Below, one piece after another: positions 1-5,690 of a DNA stretch of 6,258 nucleotides; the stretch's first letter is position 1, and every line of letters begins with the position of its first letter. The notes under the pieces are model-generated. The model did no database searches. It saw only the letters and a list, made by a program, of their open reading frames with translations, and was not told where the DNA came from. This DNA comes from Rhizobacter sp. (GTDB taxonomy: Bacteria > Pseudomonadota > Gammaproteobacteria > Burkholderiales > Burkholderiaceae): the NCBI GenBank assembly GCA_014379885.1, contig JACMKW010000254.1:1-6258 (forward strand). Reading direction: 5' to 3'. The position numbers were made by a program, and so were the translations under genes.

Positions 1-863
1 AGCATGGCCACACGATCCGGGGGCGGCGGAATGTCGGCCGTGGAGATGCGGCGCTGGGGCTTGAAGCGCTGCGGCAGGTGGGCGTAGGCATACAGCGCAA
101 TGCGGTCGGGCCGCAAGGCGTTGACCTGGGTCACCGTTCGCTGGAACGAGACCGGTGTTTGCATCGGCAGGCCATAGATCAAGTCAACGTTGATCGACTC
201 GAAGCCGATCTCACGCGCCGCTTCAACCAAGGCCTTCACTGACTCGAAGGGCTGCACGCGGTGCACGGCACGCTGCACCTGTTCATCAAAGTCTTGCACG
301 CCGAAACTCAAGCGGTTGAAGCCCAGTTTGGCCAGGTGCGCCAGGCGCTCGCGGCTGACGGTGCGCGGGTCGACCTCGATCGACAGTTCTGCGCCCGGCA
401 CCACGCGAAAATTGCGCCGCAACGCGCCCATCAGGCGGTCAAGTTCGTCGTCGCTCAGGAAGGTGGGTGTGCCGCCGCCCAGGTGGAGCTGCGACACGCT
501 GTGCACCGCGCCGAGCGCGGCCACGTGCAGGGCCATCTCGTGCTCCAGCGCGTCAAGGTACTCGCTGGCGCGCGCGTGGTCGCGGGTCACCACCTTGTTG
601 CAGGCGCAGTAGTAACAAACCGATTCGCAGAACGGGATGTGCACGTACACCGACAGCGCCGGCCTGCCGCCTGCCAGCGCACCTTCTGCGCGCTGGCGTG
701 CAGCCTGGGCGTACTCGGTGGCGCCAAAGGCCTCGACAAAGCGGTCAGCGGTGGGGTACGAGGTGTACCGCGGGCCGGCCACGTCGAAGCGTTGAAGCAG
801 CTCGGGGGTGATGGTCGCGGTGGGGGTGGGCGTGTCGCCCGTGGGGCACAGAATTTCGCTCAT
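1..863 (-). CDS. hemN: Oxygen-independent coproporphyrinogen III dehydrogenase (HemN), partial
   Basis: Radical-SAM enzyme that decarboxylates coproporphyrinogen III to protoporphyrinogen IX without oxygen, in the cytoplasm, so that heme can be made under low oxygen. I translated the minus strand by hand from the ATG at 861-863; the frame is open for 287 codons to the left edge, so the C-terminal third of a family usually near 457 residues is missing. Visible motifs: PRYTSYPTA (residues 31-39), the radical-SAM cysteines C79, C83 and C86 in CESVCYYCAC, with C88 next to them, then NKVVTR, and the SAM-binding GGGTPT (129-134). The CxxxCxxCxC form followed by NK(V/I)VTR is the mark of true HemN rather than the HemW-like paralogues. 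An AGGGG ribosome site at 868-872 supports the start. It is divergent from fnr and shares its promoter region, which suggests oxygen-dependent control. It would feed heme to the oxidase encoded to the right. Confidence 0.95.
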   Translation of the reverse strand, partial: MSEILCPTGDTPTPTATITPELLQRFDVAGPRYTSYPTADRFVEAFGATEYAQAARQRAEGALAGGRPALSVYVHIPFCESVCYYCACNKVVTRDHARASEYLDALEHEMALHVAALGAVHSVSQLHLGGGTPTFLSDDELDRLMGALRRNFRVVPGAELSIEVDPRTVSRERLAHLAKLGFNRLSFGVQDFDEQVQRAVHRVQPFESVKALVEAAREIGFESINVDLIYGLPMQTPVSFQRTVTQVNALRPDRIALYAYAHLPQRFKPQRRISTADIPPPPDRVAM

Positions 864-867
864 GGTG

Positions 868-872
868 CCCCT
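868..872 (-). promoter_or_regulatory. Ribosome binding site of hemN
   Basis: Reading the minus strand, AGGGG stands four bases before the hemN ATG (861-863). It fixes the start codon. It also implies that the hemN transcript begins upstream of 872, which limits where the FNR box can lie relative to the hemN transcription start. Confidence 0.6.
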
Positions 873-899
873 ACTGTGCCCAAGCGACCAGGGGCCGTA

Positions 900-913
900 T
901 TGATGCGTATCAA
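900..913. promoter_or_regulatory. FNR box between hemN and fnr
   Basis: TTGATGCGTATCAA matches the FNR consensus TTGAT-N4-ATCAA at all ten defined bases. It is the only such site I see in the 100 bases between the divergent hemN and fnr starts. The Fnr encoded next to it keeps the E-xx-SR recognition residues that read TTGAT, so self-binding is expected. Its centre (906/907) is 57 bases before the fnr ATG and 43 before the hemN ATG. The site is certain as a sequence match; its effect on each gene is inferred. Confidence 0.88.
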
Positions 914-935
914 ACGTGCCAACCGGCCCCGGCAA

Positions 936-941
936 CAGAAT
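936..941 (+). promoter_or_regulatory. Candidate -10 element of fnr
   Basis: CAGAAT matches TATAAT at four of six positions, including the A at position 2 and the final T. It lies exactly where a -10 box should be if the FNR box is centred at -41.5, the usual place for FNR-activated (class II) promoters; transcription would then start near G948, 16 bases before the fnr ATG. No good -35 hexamer is visible at normal spacing from it, as is common for activator-dependent promoters. The start site is an inference. Confidence 0.45.
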
Positions 942-963
942 CGGCCCGGTATTGAGATACATC

Positions 964-1770
964 ATGAACGACACCGTAACTCCCCCGAACGAGCTGAACA
1001 CCACCTGCCCTGGCGCGCCAACCCGGCAGCCGGCCAAACGCGCGGGGGTGGGCATCGCCCCGGCCGCGCTGAAGGTGGCCTGTTCCAGTTGCAGCCTGCG
1101 CGAGCTTTGCCTGCCCGTGGGGCTGTCGAACCAGGACCTGGAGCGGCTCGACACCCTCGTCAGCACACGCCGCAGCGTGGCGCGCGGCGACCTGCTGTTT
1201 CGCTCGGGTGATGCGTTTCAGTCGCTTTATGCCGTACGCACGGGCTTCTTCAAGACCTGCGTGTTGTCGGAAGACGGCCGCGACCAAGTCACCGGGTTTC
1301 AGATGGCGGGCGAGTTGCTGGGCCTGGACGGCATCGGCAGCGAGCGCCACAACTGCAACGCCGTGGCGCTGGAAGACTCGCAGCTGTGCGTGATCCCATA
1401 CGACCAGCTGGAGTCGTTGTCACGCGAGTTCGGCGAATTGCAGCGCCAGTTCCACAAGATCATGAGCCGCGAGATCGTGCGCGACCACGGCGTGATGCTG
1501 CTGCTGGGAAGCATGCGCGCCGAGGAGCGCCTGGCGGTGTTTCTGCTCAACCTGGCGCAGCGCCTGCAAGCGCGGGGCTTTTCAGCGTCGTCGCTGGTGC
1601 TGCGCATGACGCGCGAAGAAATCGGCAGCTACCTCGGGCTCAAGCTCGAAACGGTAAGCCGCACTTTCTCGAAGTTCCACGACGATGGGCTGCTTGAAGT
1701 GAAGCAGCGAGACATCCGCATCCTGGACCAAGCGGGCCTGCAGCGGCTGGTGAACAGCGCGCGGTGCTGA
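964..1770 (+). CDS. fnr: Fnr, oxygen-sensing Crp/Fnr-family transcription regulator
   Basis: Cytoplasmic regulator that binds a [4Fe-4S] cluster when oxygen is scarce, dimerises and activates or represses genes with TTGAT-N4-ATCAA sites. The 268-residue protein carries the cluster cysteines C40, C43 and C49 (CX2CX5C) and a fourth, C142, in ALEDSQLCVIP, matching the four ligands of E. coli FNR. A cyclic-nucleotide-binding type beta-roll spans about 55-150, a dimer helix about 155-185, and the helix-turn-helix about 215-240 has E229, S232 and R233, the residues that read the FNR half-site. A GTG start at 916 in the same frame would add 16 residues, but it lies two bases after the FNR box and before the likely transcription start; the ATG at 964 is preferred, with a weak TGAGA ribosome site at 953-957. 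Probable targets are this cco operon, hemN and itself. Confidence 0.96.
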   Translation: MNDTVTPPNELNTTCPGAPTRQPAKRAGVGIAPAALKVACSSCSLRELCLPVGLSNQDLERLDTLVSTRRSVARGDLLFRSGDAFQSLYAVRTGFFKTCVLSEDGRDQVTGFQMAGELLGLDGIGSERHNCNAVALEDSQLCVIPYDQLESLSREFGELQRQFHKIMSREIVRDHGVMLLLGSMRAEERLAVFLLNLAQRLQARGFSASSLVLRMTREEIGSYLGLKLETVSRTFSKFHDDGLLEVKQRDIRILDQAGLQRLVNSARC

Positions 1771-1774
1771 GTCG

Positions 1775-1839
1775 CACCGTTCGGGCCCACCGTTCGGGCT
1801 GTACTCCCACCGTTCGGGCTGACCCCCCCCGTTCGGGCT
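1775..1839. repeat. Four copies of a CACCGTTCGGGC(T) repeat
   Basis: The core CCGTTCGGGC occurs four times, in units starting at 1775, 1788, 1808 and 1827 (spacings 13, 20 and 19). The first three copies read CACCGTTCGGGC; the fourth has CCCC in place of CACC at the end of a run of eight C (1823-1830). Units 2 and 3 agree at 17 of 20 positions if taken as 20-mers, so they look like a small imperfect tandem array. The cluster begins four bases after the fnr stop and fills the space between two convergent genes. From general knowledge, CCGTTCGGGCTGAG-x-x-TCGAAGCC is a very common interspersed (REP-like) repeat in Comamonadaceae and related bacteria; the last copy continues into that form up to 1853. 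No open reading frame of merit covers it. Confidence 0.8.
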
Positions 1840-1841
1840 GA

Positions 1842-1880
1842 GGTATCGAAGCCACGCCAGGTTGTGCCAAAGCTTCGACC
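1842..1880. terminator. Inverted repeat between convergent operon ends, possible 3'-end hairpin
   Basis: TCGAAGC (1846-1852) and GCTTCGA (1872-1878) can form a perfect seven-base stem with a 19-base loop; GG at 1842-1843 and CC at 1879-1880 could extend it past a two-base bulge. It lies about 70 bases past the stop of the last minus-strand operon gene and about 70 past the fnr stop, so it could act at the 3' end of either transcript. There is no T tract on either side, so it is not a classic intrinsic terminator; it may simply be a second, inverted and decayed copy of the neighbouring REP-like repeat. Confidence 0.35.
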
Positions 1881-1948
1881 GCGCTGCGGCCACTGCCCCG
1901 CGATTGTCGAAGGATCAGACCGATCAGGTGCAGTCCCTCAATCGCCAC

Positions 1949-2209
1949 CTAAAACGGGTCGTCCCGGTTGACGTCGTTGTCACCCCGGATCAGCATCACG
2001 GTGAGCGCACCTGACACCGCCAACACCCCCCAGAAGATCAAGAAGGTCACGGTGTAGATCGCCTGGCGCGGCCAATCGATCGGCGGGCCGCCGAACCACT
2101 GCAGGTCGCTGGGGTCAACCACGGCAAACAGCAAGACTTCGAGCACGCCGGCCATCAGAAAGGCCGGCCACAGGATCTGCAACGCCCGTTGCTTGATCAC
2201 CGTGATCAT
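1949..2209 (-). CDS. Small two-helix membrane protein of the cco operon, function unknown
   Basis: An 86-residue protein with two likely membrane helices, about residues 11-31 and 50-73, joined by a short loop rich in Pro, Gly and Trp (PSDLQWFGGPP). A glutamate (E24) lies inside the first helix, and the tail after residue 75 is charged and ends in RDDPF. The ATG overlaps the stop of the FixH-like gene as ATGA (2206-2209) and has no ribosome site of its own, so it is probably translated by coupling. It is the last gene of the operon. I recall similar small membrane proteins of unknown function next to ccoG in other Burkholderiales, but I do not know a named family. A role in assembly or stability of the cbb3 oxidase is suggested only by position. 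Confidence 0.8.
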   Translation of the reverse strand: MITVIKQRALQILWPAFLMAGVLEVLLFAVVDPSDLQWFGGPPIDWPRQAIYTVTFLIFWGVLAVSGALTVMLIRGDNDVNRDDPF

Positions 2210-2442
2210 GGTTTGGGCGTGGCGGCGTGGTTGCGCGCCTTGACGGCGGGTGCCAGAGACGTGTCGCGCTCACTTTGCGCGGGCGGCTCGTTGATGACTG
2301 GGTCACCATGCACCAGCGCTAAGCGCAGCGTGGCAAAACTCGCCACCACCACGATCGCCGGGCCAGCCAGTACCAGCCACACCATGCCTACGCGCCACCA
2401 GGGTGGATTGGGGTCCTTCAGTTCTTTCTTTGCCGGGTTCAT
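2206..2442 (-). CDS. ccoH: Short FixH/CcoH-like protein, probable cbb3 oxidase assembly factor
   Basis: A 78-residue protein with a short charged N-terminus, the motif NPPWW (12-16), one membrane helix (about 18-39, rich in Val, Leu and Ala), then GDPV (46-49) and a Pro/Ala-rich tail. The order PWW, helix, DPV matches the start of FixH/CcoH proteins, which help assemble and stabilise cbb3 oxidase in the inner membrane. Classical FixH is about 150 residues and carries a periplasmic domain after the helix; that domain is missing here and the YY-R-G type sequence that usually follows DPV is absent. The first in-frame ATG (2446-2448) directly touches the AGGAG at 2449-2453, whereas the ATG at 2440-2442 is six bases away from it, so the second was chosen. 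It follows ccoG after 20 bases. The FixH assignment rests on context and a short match. Confidence 0.72.
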   Translation of the reverse strand: MNPAKKELKDPNPPWWRVGMVWLVLAGPAIVVVASFATLRLALVHGDPVINEPPAQSERDTSLAPAVKARNHAATPKP

Positions 2443-2448
2443 GCTCAT

Positions 2449-2453
2449 CTCCT
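2449..2453 (-). promoter_or_regulatory. Ribosome binding site of the FixH-like gene
   Basis: AGGAG on the minus strand, six bases before the ATG at 2440-2442 and with no space before the ATG at 2446-2448. It decides the start in favour of 2442. It lies in the 20-base gap after the ccoG stop. Confidence 0.65.
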
Positions 2454-2462
2454 GACGGGGGG

Positions 2463-3923
2463 TTAGCGCGGCACAACGAAGGTTGATTTTTCCTGCACCG
2501 CCGCGGGGGCCTCGCTGCCTTGGGCAATGCGTTCAATGCGAAAGTGGATGGGGTGCGCCCCCGCGCCCAGGTTCTTCGCGCTCTCGGGCGGGATCTGCAC
2601 GCTCACCGGCAGCCAGCGCGCCTCGGCCGGGCCCACTTCAAAGTCGGGCTTGGAGTTCAGCACCGCGCCCGGCAGGCCGTCGAGCAGCACGCGGTAGCGC
2701 TGGGTCGACTCGGTGGCGTTCATCACCTGCAGGCGGTACACGTTTTCGATCTGCCCTTCGCCCACCTGGCGCGCGAGTGTGCCGCGATCGCGCACCACGT
2801 CGACACGGAAGGGGCTGCGCATTGCCAGGCTCGCAACAAAGCCGATGCACAGCAGCACCAGCACGCCGCCATAGATGAGCACCCGCGGGCGCAGCACGCG
2901 CTGCAGCGTCTGCGACGAAGTCCAGCGATTCAGCAGGCCGTTTTGTGTGGCAAAGCGGATCAGCCCGCGCGGGTAGTCCATCTTGTCCATCACCTGGTTG
3001 CACACGTCCACGCACGAGGCGCAGCCGATGCACTGGTACTGCAGGCCCTCGCGGATGTCGATGCCCGTGGGGCACACCTGCACGCACAGCCAGCAGTCGA
3101 TGCAGTCGCCGAGGCCCTTGGCCTTGTAGTCGACCTTGCGCCCACGCGAGCCGCGCGGCTCGCCGCGCTGGGGGTCGTAGCTCACGATCATGGTGTCGCG
3201 GTCGAACATGGCGCTCTGGAAGCGCGCGTACGGGCACATGTAGATGCAGACCTGCTCGCGCAGGTAGCCCGCGTTGCCATAGGTGGCGAAACCGTAGAAC
3301 AGCACCCAGAACCATTCCCAGGGCCCGAAGGTCAGCGTGAACGCTTCGCCCCACAGCACCTGCACGGGCGTGAAGTAGCCCACCAGCGTGAAGCCGGTCC
3401 ACAGGCCGATGGCGAGCCAGATGGCCTGCTTGGCGCTCTTGCGCCACAGCTTGTTGAACGACCAGGGTGCGGCGTCGAGCCGCATGCGTGCGATGCGGTC
3501 GCCTTCGGTGCGGCGCTCCACCCACAGAAAGATCTCGGTGTAGACCGTCTGCGGGCAGGCAAAACCGCACCAAAGGCGCCCGGCCACGGCGGTGAACAAA
3601 AAGAGCGAGTAGGCGCAGATGACCAAGAGCGCCGTGAGAAAGATGAAGTCTTGCGGGTGCAGCACCAGGCCGAAGATGTAAAAGCGGCGCGAGGCCAGGT
3701 CGAACAGCACCGCCTGGCGGTCGTTCCATTGCAGCCAGGGCAGGCCGTAGAAGACGATCTGCGTCACCCAGACCATCAACCAGCGCCAGTTGGCGAAGAT
3801 GCCACTGACCGAGCGCGGGTAGATCTTCTTTTGCTTTTCGTACAGCCAGACGGTTTCGCCCTCAGTGCCTGTGGCGGCATGAGCGGCAACGATCGGAATG
3901 ACCGGTGAACTCGAATCCTTCAT
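2463..3923 (-). CDS. ccoG: CcoG (FixG/RdxA), membrane iron-sulfur protein for cbb3 oxidase assembly
   Basis: Membrane-bound ferredoxin-like protein required for cbb3 oxidase maturation; in Rhodobacter the homologue has been described as a cupric reductase supplying Cu(I) for the CuB site. At 486 residues it is full length. Membrane helices lie near 46-64, 90-113, 165-185, 203-220 and 349-370. Conserved CxxxCP motifs stand at C119/C123 (WCGFACP) and C226/C230 (CIYMCP). Two cytoplasmic [4Fe-4S] sites follow: C274, C277, C280, C284 and C298, C301, C304, C308 (CIGCASCVDVCN). The C-terminal part (about 372-486) is the periplasmic Ig-like domain of the family. The N-terminal signature YEKQKKIYPR-SVSG is typical. 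The start ATG (3921-3923) lies 33 bases after the ccoP stop and has only a weak ribosome site (GGG ten bases or so upstream). Confidence 0.97.
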   Translation of the reverse strand: MKDSSSPVIPIVAAHAATGTEGETVWLYEKQKKIYPRSVSGIFANWRWLMVWVTQIVFYGLPWLQWNDRQAVLFDLASRRFYIFGLVLHPQDFIFLTALLVICAYSLFLFTAVAGRLWCGFACPQTVYTEIFLWVERRTEGDRIARMRLDAAPWSFNKLWRKSAKQAIWLAIGLWTGFTLVGYFTPVQVLWGEAFTLTFGPWEWFWVLFYGFATYGNAGYLREQVCIYMCPYARFQSAMFDRDTMIVSYDPQRGEPRGSRGRKVDYKAKGLGDCIDCWLCVQVCPTGIDIREGLQYQCIGCASCVDVCNQVMDKMDYPRGLIRFATQNGLLNRWTSSQTLQRVLRPRVLIYGGVLVLLCIGFVASLAMRSPFRVDVVRDRGTLARQVGEGQIENVYRLQVMNATESTQRYRVLLDGLPGAVLNSKPDFEVGPAEARWLPVSVQIPPESAKNLGAGAHPIHFRIERIAQGSEAPAAVQEKSTFVVPR

Positions 3924-3935
3924 TGTGTTGGCCCG

Positions 3936-3948
3936 GCAACCCCGTTGC
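3936..3948 (-). other. Small hairpin in the ccoP-ccoG gap
   Basis: GCAAC and GTTGC form a five-base perfect stem with a three-base loop, midway between the ccoP stop and the ccoG ATG. In the message it would sit just before the ccoG ribosome site and could lower ccoG translation relative to the structural subunits or mark a processing site. It is short, so chance is a real alternative. Confidence 0.25.
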
Positions 3949-3956
3949 TGCTGCTT

Positions 3957-4871
3957 TTACTGCCTGGCCACGGCGGCGGTCTGCGACAGGTTCCACACGT
4001 ACGCGGCCAGCACGTGAATCTGCTCGGGCGACAGGCGCGAGGCGTGGGCCGGCATCACATTGGTCTTGCCGGTGGTGACCATGGCCGCGATGGCGTCTTC
4101 GCCCCAGCCGTGCAGCCACACCTTGTCGGTGAGGTTGGGCGCGCCGAGCGCGGGGTTGCCCTTGCCGTCGACACCGTGGCACGCTGCGCAGGCGCCGAAC
4201 TTGGCCTTGCCGGAGTAGGCTTTGATCGAGTTGTGCGGGCTGCCCGACAGGCTCAACACGTAGTTGGCGACGTTGCTCACGTCTTCACCCGTACCCACGG
4301 CTGCCGCCATCGGGGGCATGGCGCCCTGGCGGCCCTTGGTGATGGTTTCCTTGATGGTCTCGTGCGAGCCGCCATAGAGCCAGTCGGTGTCGGTCAGGTT
4401 GGGGAACCCCTTGCTGCCGCGTGCATCGGAGCCGTGGCAGGTAGCGCAGTTGTTGATGAACAGGCGCTCACCGATGGCCATGGCCGCCGGATCCTTGGCC
4501 AGCGCGTCGGCCGGTTGCGACACGTAGCGCGCATACACGTCGCCCATGGCTTGTTGGGCTTGCTTCTGCTCCGCTTCGTATTCGTTCTGGCTGGTCCAGC
4601 CCAGGCTGCCGGCGTTGCTGCCGAGACCGGGGTAGAGGAACAGGTAAGCCCCGCCGCAGAACACGGTCAGCACAAAAAGAATCACCCACCAGCGTGGCAG
4701 CGGGTTGTTCAGTTCGCGCAGGTCTTCGTCCCACACATGCCCGGTGCTGTTGTCGCCGGCCATGACCTGGCGCTTGCTGGCCACGGCCAGCAACCACAGG
4801 CAGGCGATCAGCGACAACACCGTGGCAACGGCGATGAAGATCGACCAGCCGTTGTTGAAGAAGTCACTCAT
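3957..4871 (-). CDS. ccoP: CcoP (FixP), diheme cytochrome c subunit of cbb3 oxidase
   Basis: Membrane-anchored diheme cytochrome c that takes electrons from soluble c-type cytochromes and passes them to CcoO. The 304-residue protein has an N-terminal helix (about 9-31), the conserved GHVWDEDL motif (44-51), a second helix (about 61-80) and a periplasmic part with two c-heme sites: CATCH (C142-H146) and CAACH (C228-H232). Likely distal ligands are the methionine in GAMPPM (M185 or M188) and M273 in NVMPAH. Each heme domain also has the PNLTD sequence. Two N-terminal helices make it the longer CcoP type. The ATG overlaps the end of ccoQ by eight bases and has a strong GGGAGG site, so the start is well supported. 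It lies between ccoQ and ccoG in the operon. Confidence 0.98.
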   Translation of the reverse strand: MSDFFNNGWSIFIAVATVLSLIACLWLLAVASKRQVMAGDNSTGHVWDEDLRELNNPLPRWWVILFVLTVFCGGAYLFLYPGLGSNAGSLGWTSQNEYEAEQKQAQQAMGDVYARYVSQPADALAKDPAAMAIGERLFINNCATCHGSDARGSKGFPNLTDTDWLYGGSHETIKETITKGRQGAMPPMAAAVGTGEDVSNVANYVLSLSGSPHNSIKAYSGKAKFGACAACHGVDGKGNPALGAPNLTDKVWLHGWGEDAIAAMVTTGKTNVMPAHASRLSPEQIHVLAAYVWNLSQTAAVARQ

Positions 4872-5022
4872 CGTGGCCTCCCTTGCGCTCGTTCATGAAC
4901 GGGATGAGGGCCGCCTCTTCGAACCGCGACTGGTTGCGTCGCGACCATGCCCACACCACGATGCCAACAAAGCATGCGAGCGACAGCACGGTGACGACGA
5001 TTCTGAGGTCATTGACGTCCAT
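4864..5022 (-). CDS. ccoQ: CcoQ (FixQ), small subunit of cbb3 oxidase
   Basis: A 52-residue protein with one membrane helix (about 8-27) followed by a short charged cytoplasmic tail (SRRNQSRFEEAA, ending GGHDE). CcoQ is not catalytic; it helps CcoP associate with the CcoNO core. Size, single helix and place between ccoO and ccoP identify it; the sequence itself is too short for a firm family motif, though a W-x-W-SRR end to the helix and an FEEAALIPF stretch fit the family. The ATG at 5020-5022 follows the ccoO stop by 11 bases with a purine-rich AAGAAAG upstream. The last eight bases are shared with ccoP. The open frame continues further upstream, antisense to nothing and inside ccoO in another frame; that part is not real. 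Confidence 0.92.
   Translation of the reverse strand: MDVNDLRIVVTVLSLACFVGIVVWAWSRRNQSRFEEAALIPFMNERKGGHDE
4877..4882 (-). promoter_or_regulatory. Ribosome binding site of ccoP inside ccoQ
   Basis: GGGAGG on the minus strand lies five bases before the ccoP ATG and inside the last codons of ccoQ, where it encodes the GG of KGGHDE. It is the strongest ribosome site in the operon and allows ccoP to be translated on its own as well as by coupling to ccoQ. Confidence 0.7.
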
Positions 5023-5033
5023 GGTTTTCTTTC

Positions 5034-5666
5034 TTACTGCTTCAGTGCCGTGCCCATCACCTGCAGGTAGGCGATGAGCGCGTCGAGTTCGGTCTTGTCT
5101 TTCACCGCTTCGGTTGCAGCGGCGATCTCGGCATCGGTGTACGGCACGCCCACCACGCGCAGCGCCTTCAGGTGCGTGGGCAAGGCTTCGCCATCGACCT
5201 TGGCGCGTTCGAGCCAGGGGTAGGCGGGCATGTTGGATTCGGGCACCAGATCGCGCGGGTTGATCAGGTGAATGCGGTGCCAGTCGTCGCTGTACTTGCC
5301 GCCCACACGGTGCAGGTCGGGGCCGGTGCGCTTGCTGCCCCACTGGAACGGGTGGTCGTAGACGAACTCGCCGGCCGTGGAGTAGTGGCCATAGCGCAGC
5401 GTCTCCGAACGGAAGGGGCGGATCATCTGCGAGTGGCAGTTGTAGCAACCTTCACGGGTGTAGATGTCACGCCCCGCGAGCTGCAAGGCGGTGTAGGGCT
5501 TGAGGCCTGGCACCGGTTGTGTGGTCGAACGCTGGAAAAACAGCGGAACGATCTCGACGATGCCGCCCACCGCGATGACCAGCAAGATGAGCACGATCAT
5601 CAGGAAATTGTTGGTCTCGATTTTCTCGTGGCTGAAGCCGGGTTCGGGTTTGTGTTGCTGTGCCAT
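5034..5666 (-). CDS. ccoO: CcoO (FixO), monoheme cytochrome c subunit of cbb3 oxidase
   Basis: Membrane-anchored monoheme cytochrome c that hands electrons from CcoP to the heme b of CcoN. The 210-residue protein has one N-terminal helix (about 21-43), with E-x-x-P (38-41) at its periplasmic end, then the family signature around the heme site [12 protein letters not shown] (C74, C77, H78), and the likely distal methionine M146 in [27 protein letters not shown] (114-130) is also typical of CcoO. Length is normal. It starts 24 bases after the ccoN stop with a modest GAGAA site upstream of the ATG (5664-5666), as in other cco operons. Confidence 0.98.
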   Translation of the reverse strand: MAQQHKPEPGFSHEKIETNNFLMIVLILLVIAVGGIVEIVPLFFQRSTTQPVPGLKPYTALQLAGRDIYTREGCYNCHSQMIRPFRSETLRYGHYSTAGEFVYDHPFQWGSKRTGPDLHRVGGKYSDDWHRIHLINPRDLVPESNMPAYPWLERAKVDGEALPTHLKALRVVGVPYTDAEIAAATEAVKDKTELDALIAYLQVMGTALKQ

Positions 5667-5690
5667 GGTGTTCTCGCGTGTTGCTTCAGG

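Noticed and set aside
916..963. GTG at 916 as the start of fnr
   Set aside because: It begins two bases after the FNR box, has no ribosome site and would precede the likely transcription start. The ATG at 964 fits the promoter layout better.
261..1211. 316-codon open frame on the plus strand across hemN, the promoter region and the start of fnr
   Set aside because: It runs antisense to the clear hemN reading frame and out of frame with fnr, through the FNR box; no recognisable domain.
1775..1839. CRISPR-like array
   Set aside because: Repeats are only 10-13 bases with spacers of 1 to 8 bases, far too short for CRISPR; they fit a REP-like or small tandem repeat.
1582..1948. Minus-strand open frames over the fnr end and the repeat cluster
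   Set aside because: Their residues such as PERWG repeats come from translating the DNA repeats; they run into the fnr coding region antisense and have no ribosome site.
2520..3908. 462-codon open frame on the plus strand, antisense to ccoG
   Set aside because: It mirrors ccoG, whose iron-sulfur motifs and full length are clear. The translation is rich in Ala, His, Arg and Gln with no membrane or domain pattern, as expected for the complement of a GC-rich gene.
3945..4898. 317-codon open frame on the plus strand, antisense to ccoP
   Set aside because: It is the complement of ccoP with both heme motifs on the other strand; the composition is His/Gly/Ala/Arg-rich and without motifs.
5023..5448. 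Upstream extension of the ccoQ frame to 5448
   Set aside because: It is an out-of-frame reading inside ccoO, rich in Arg and Pro. The 52-residue form from 5022 matches CcoQ size and structure.
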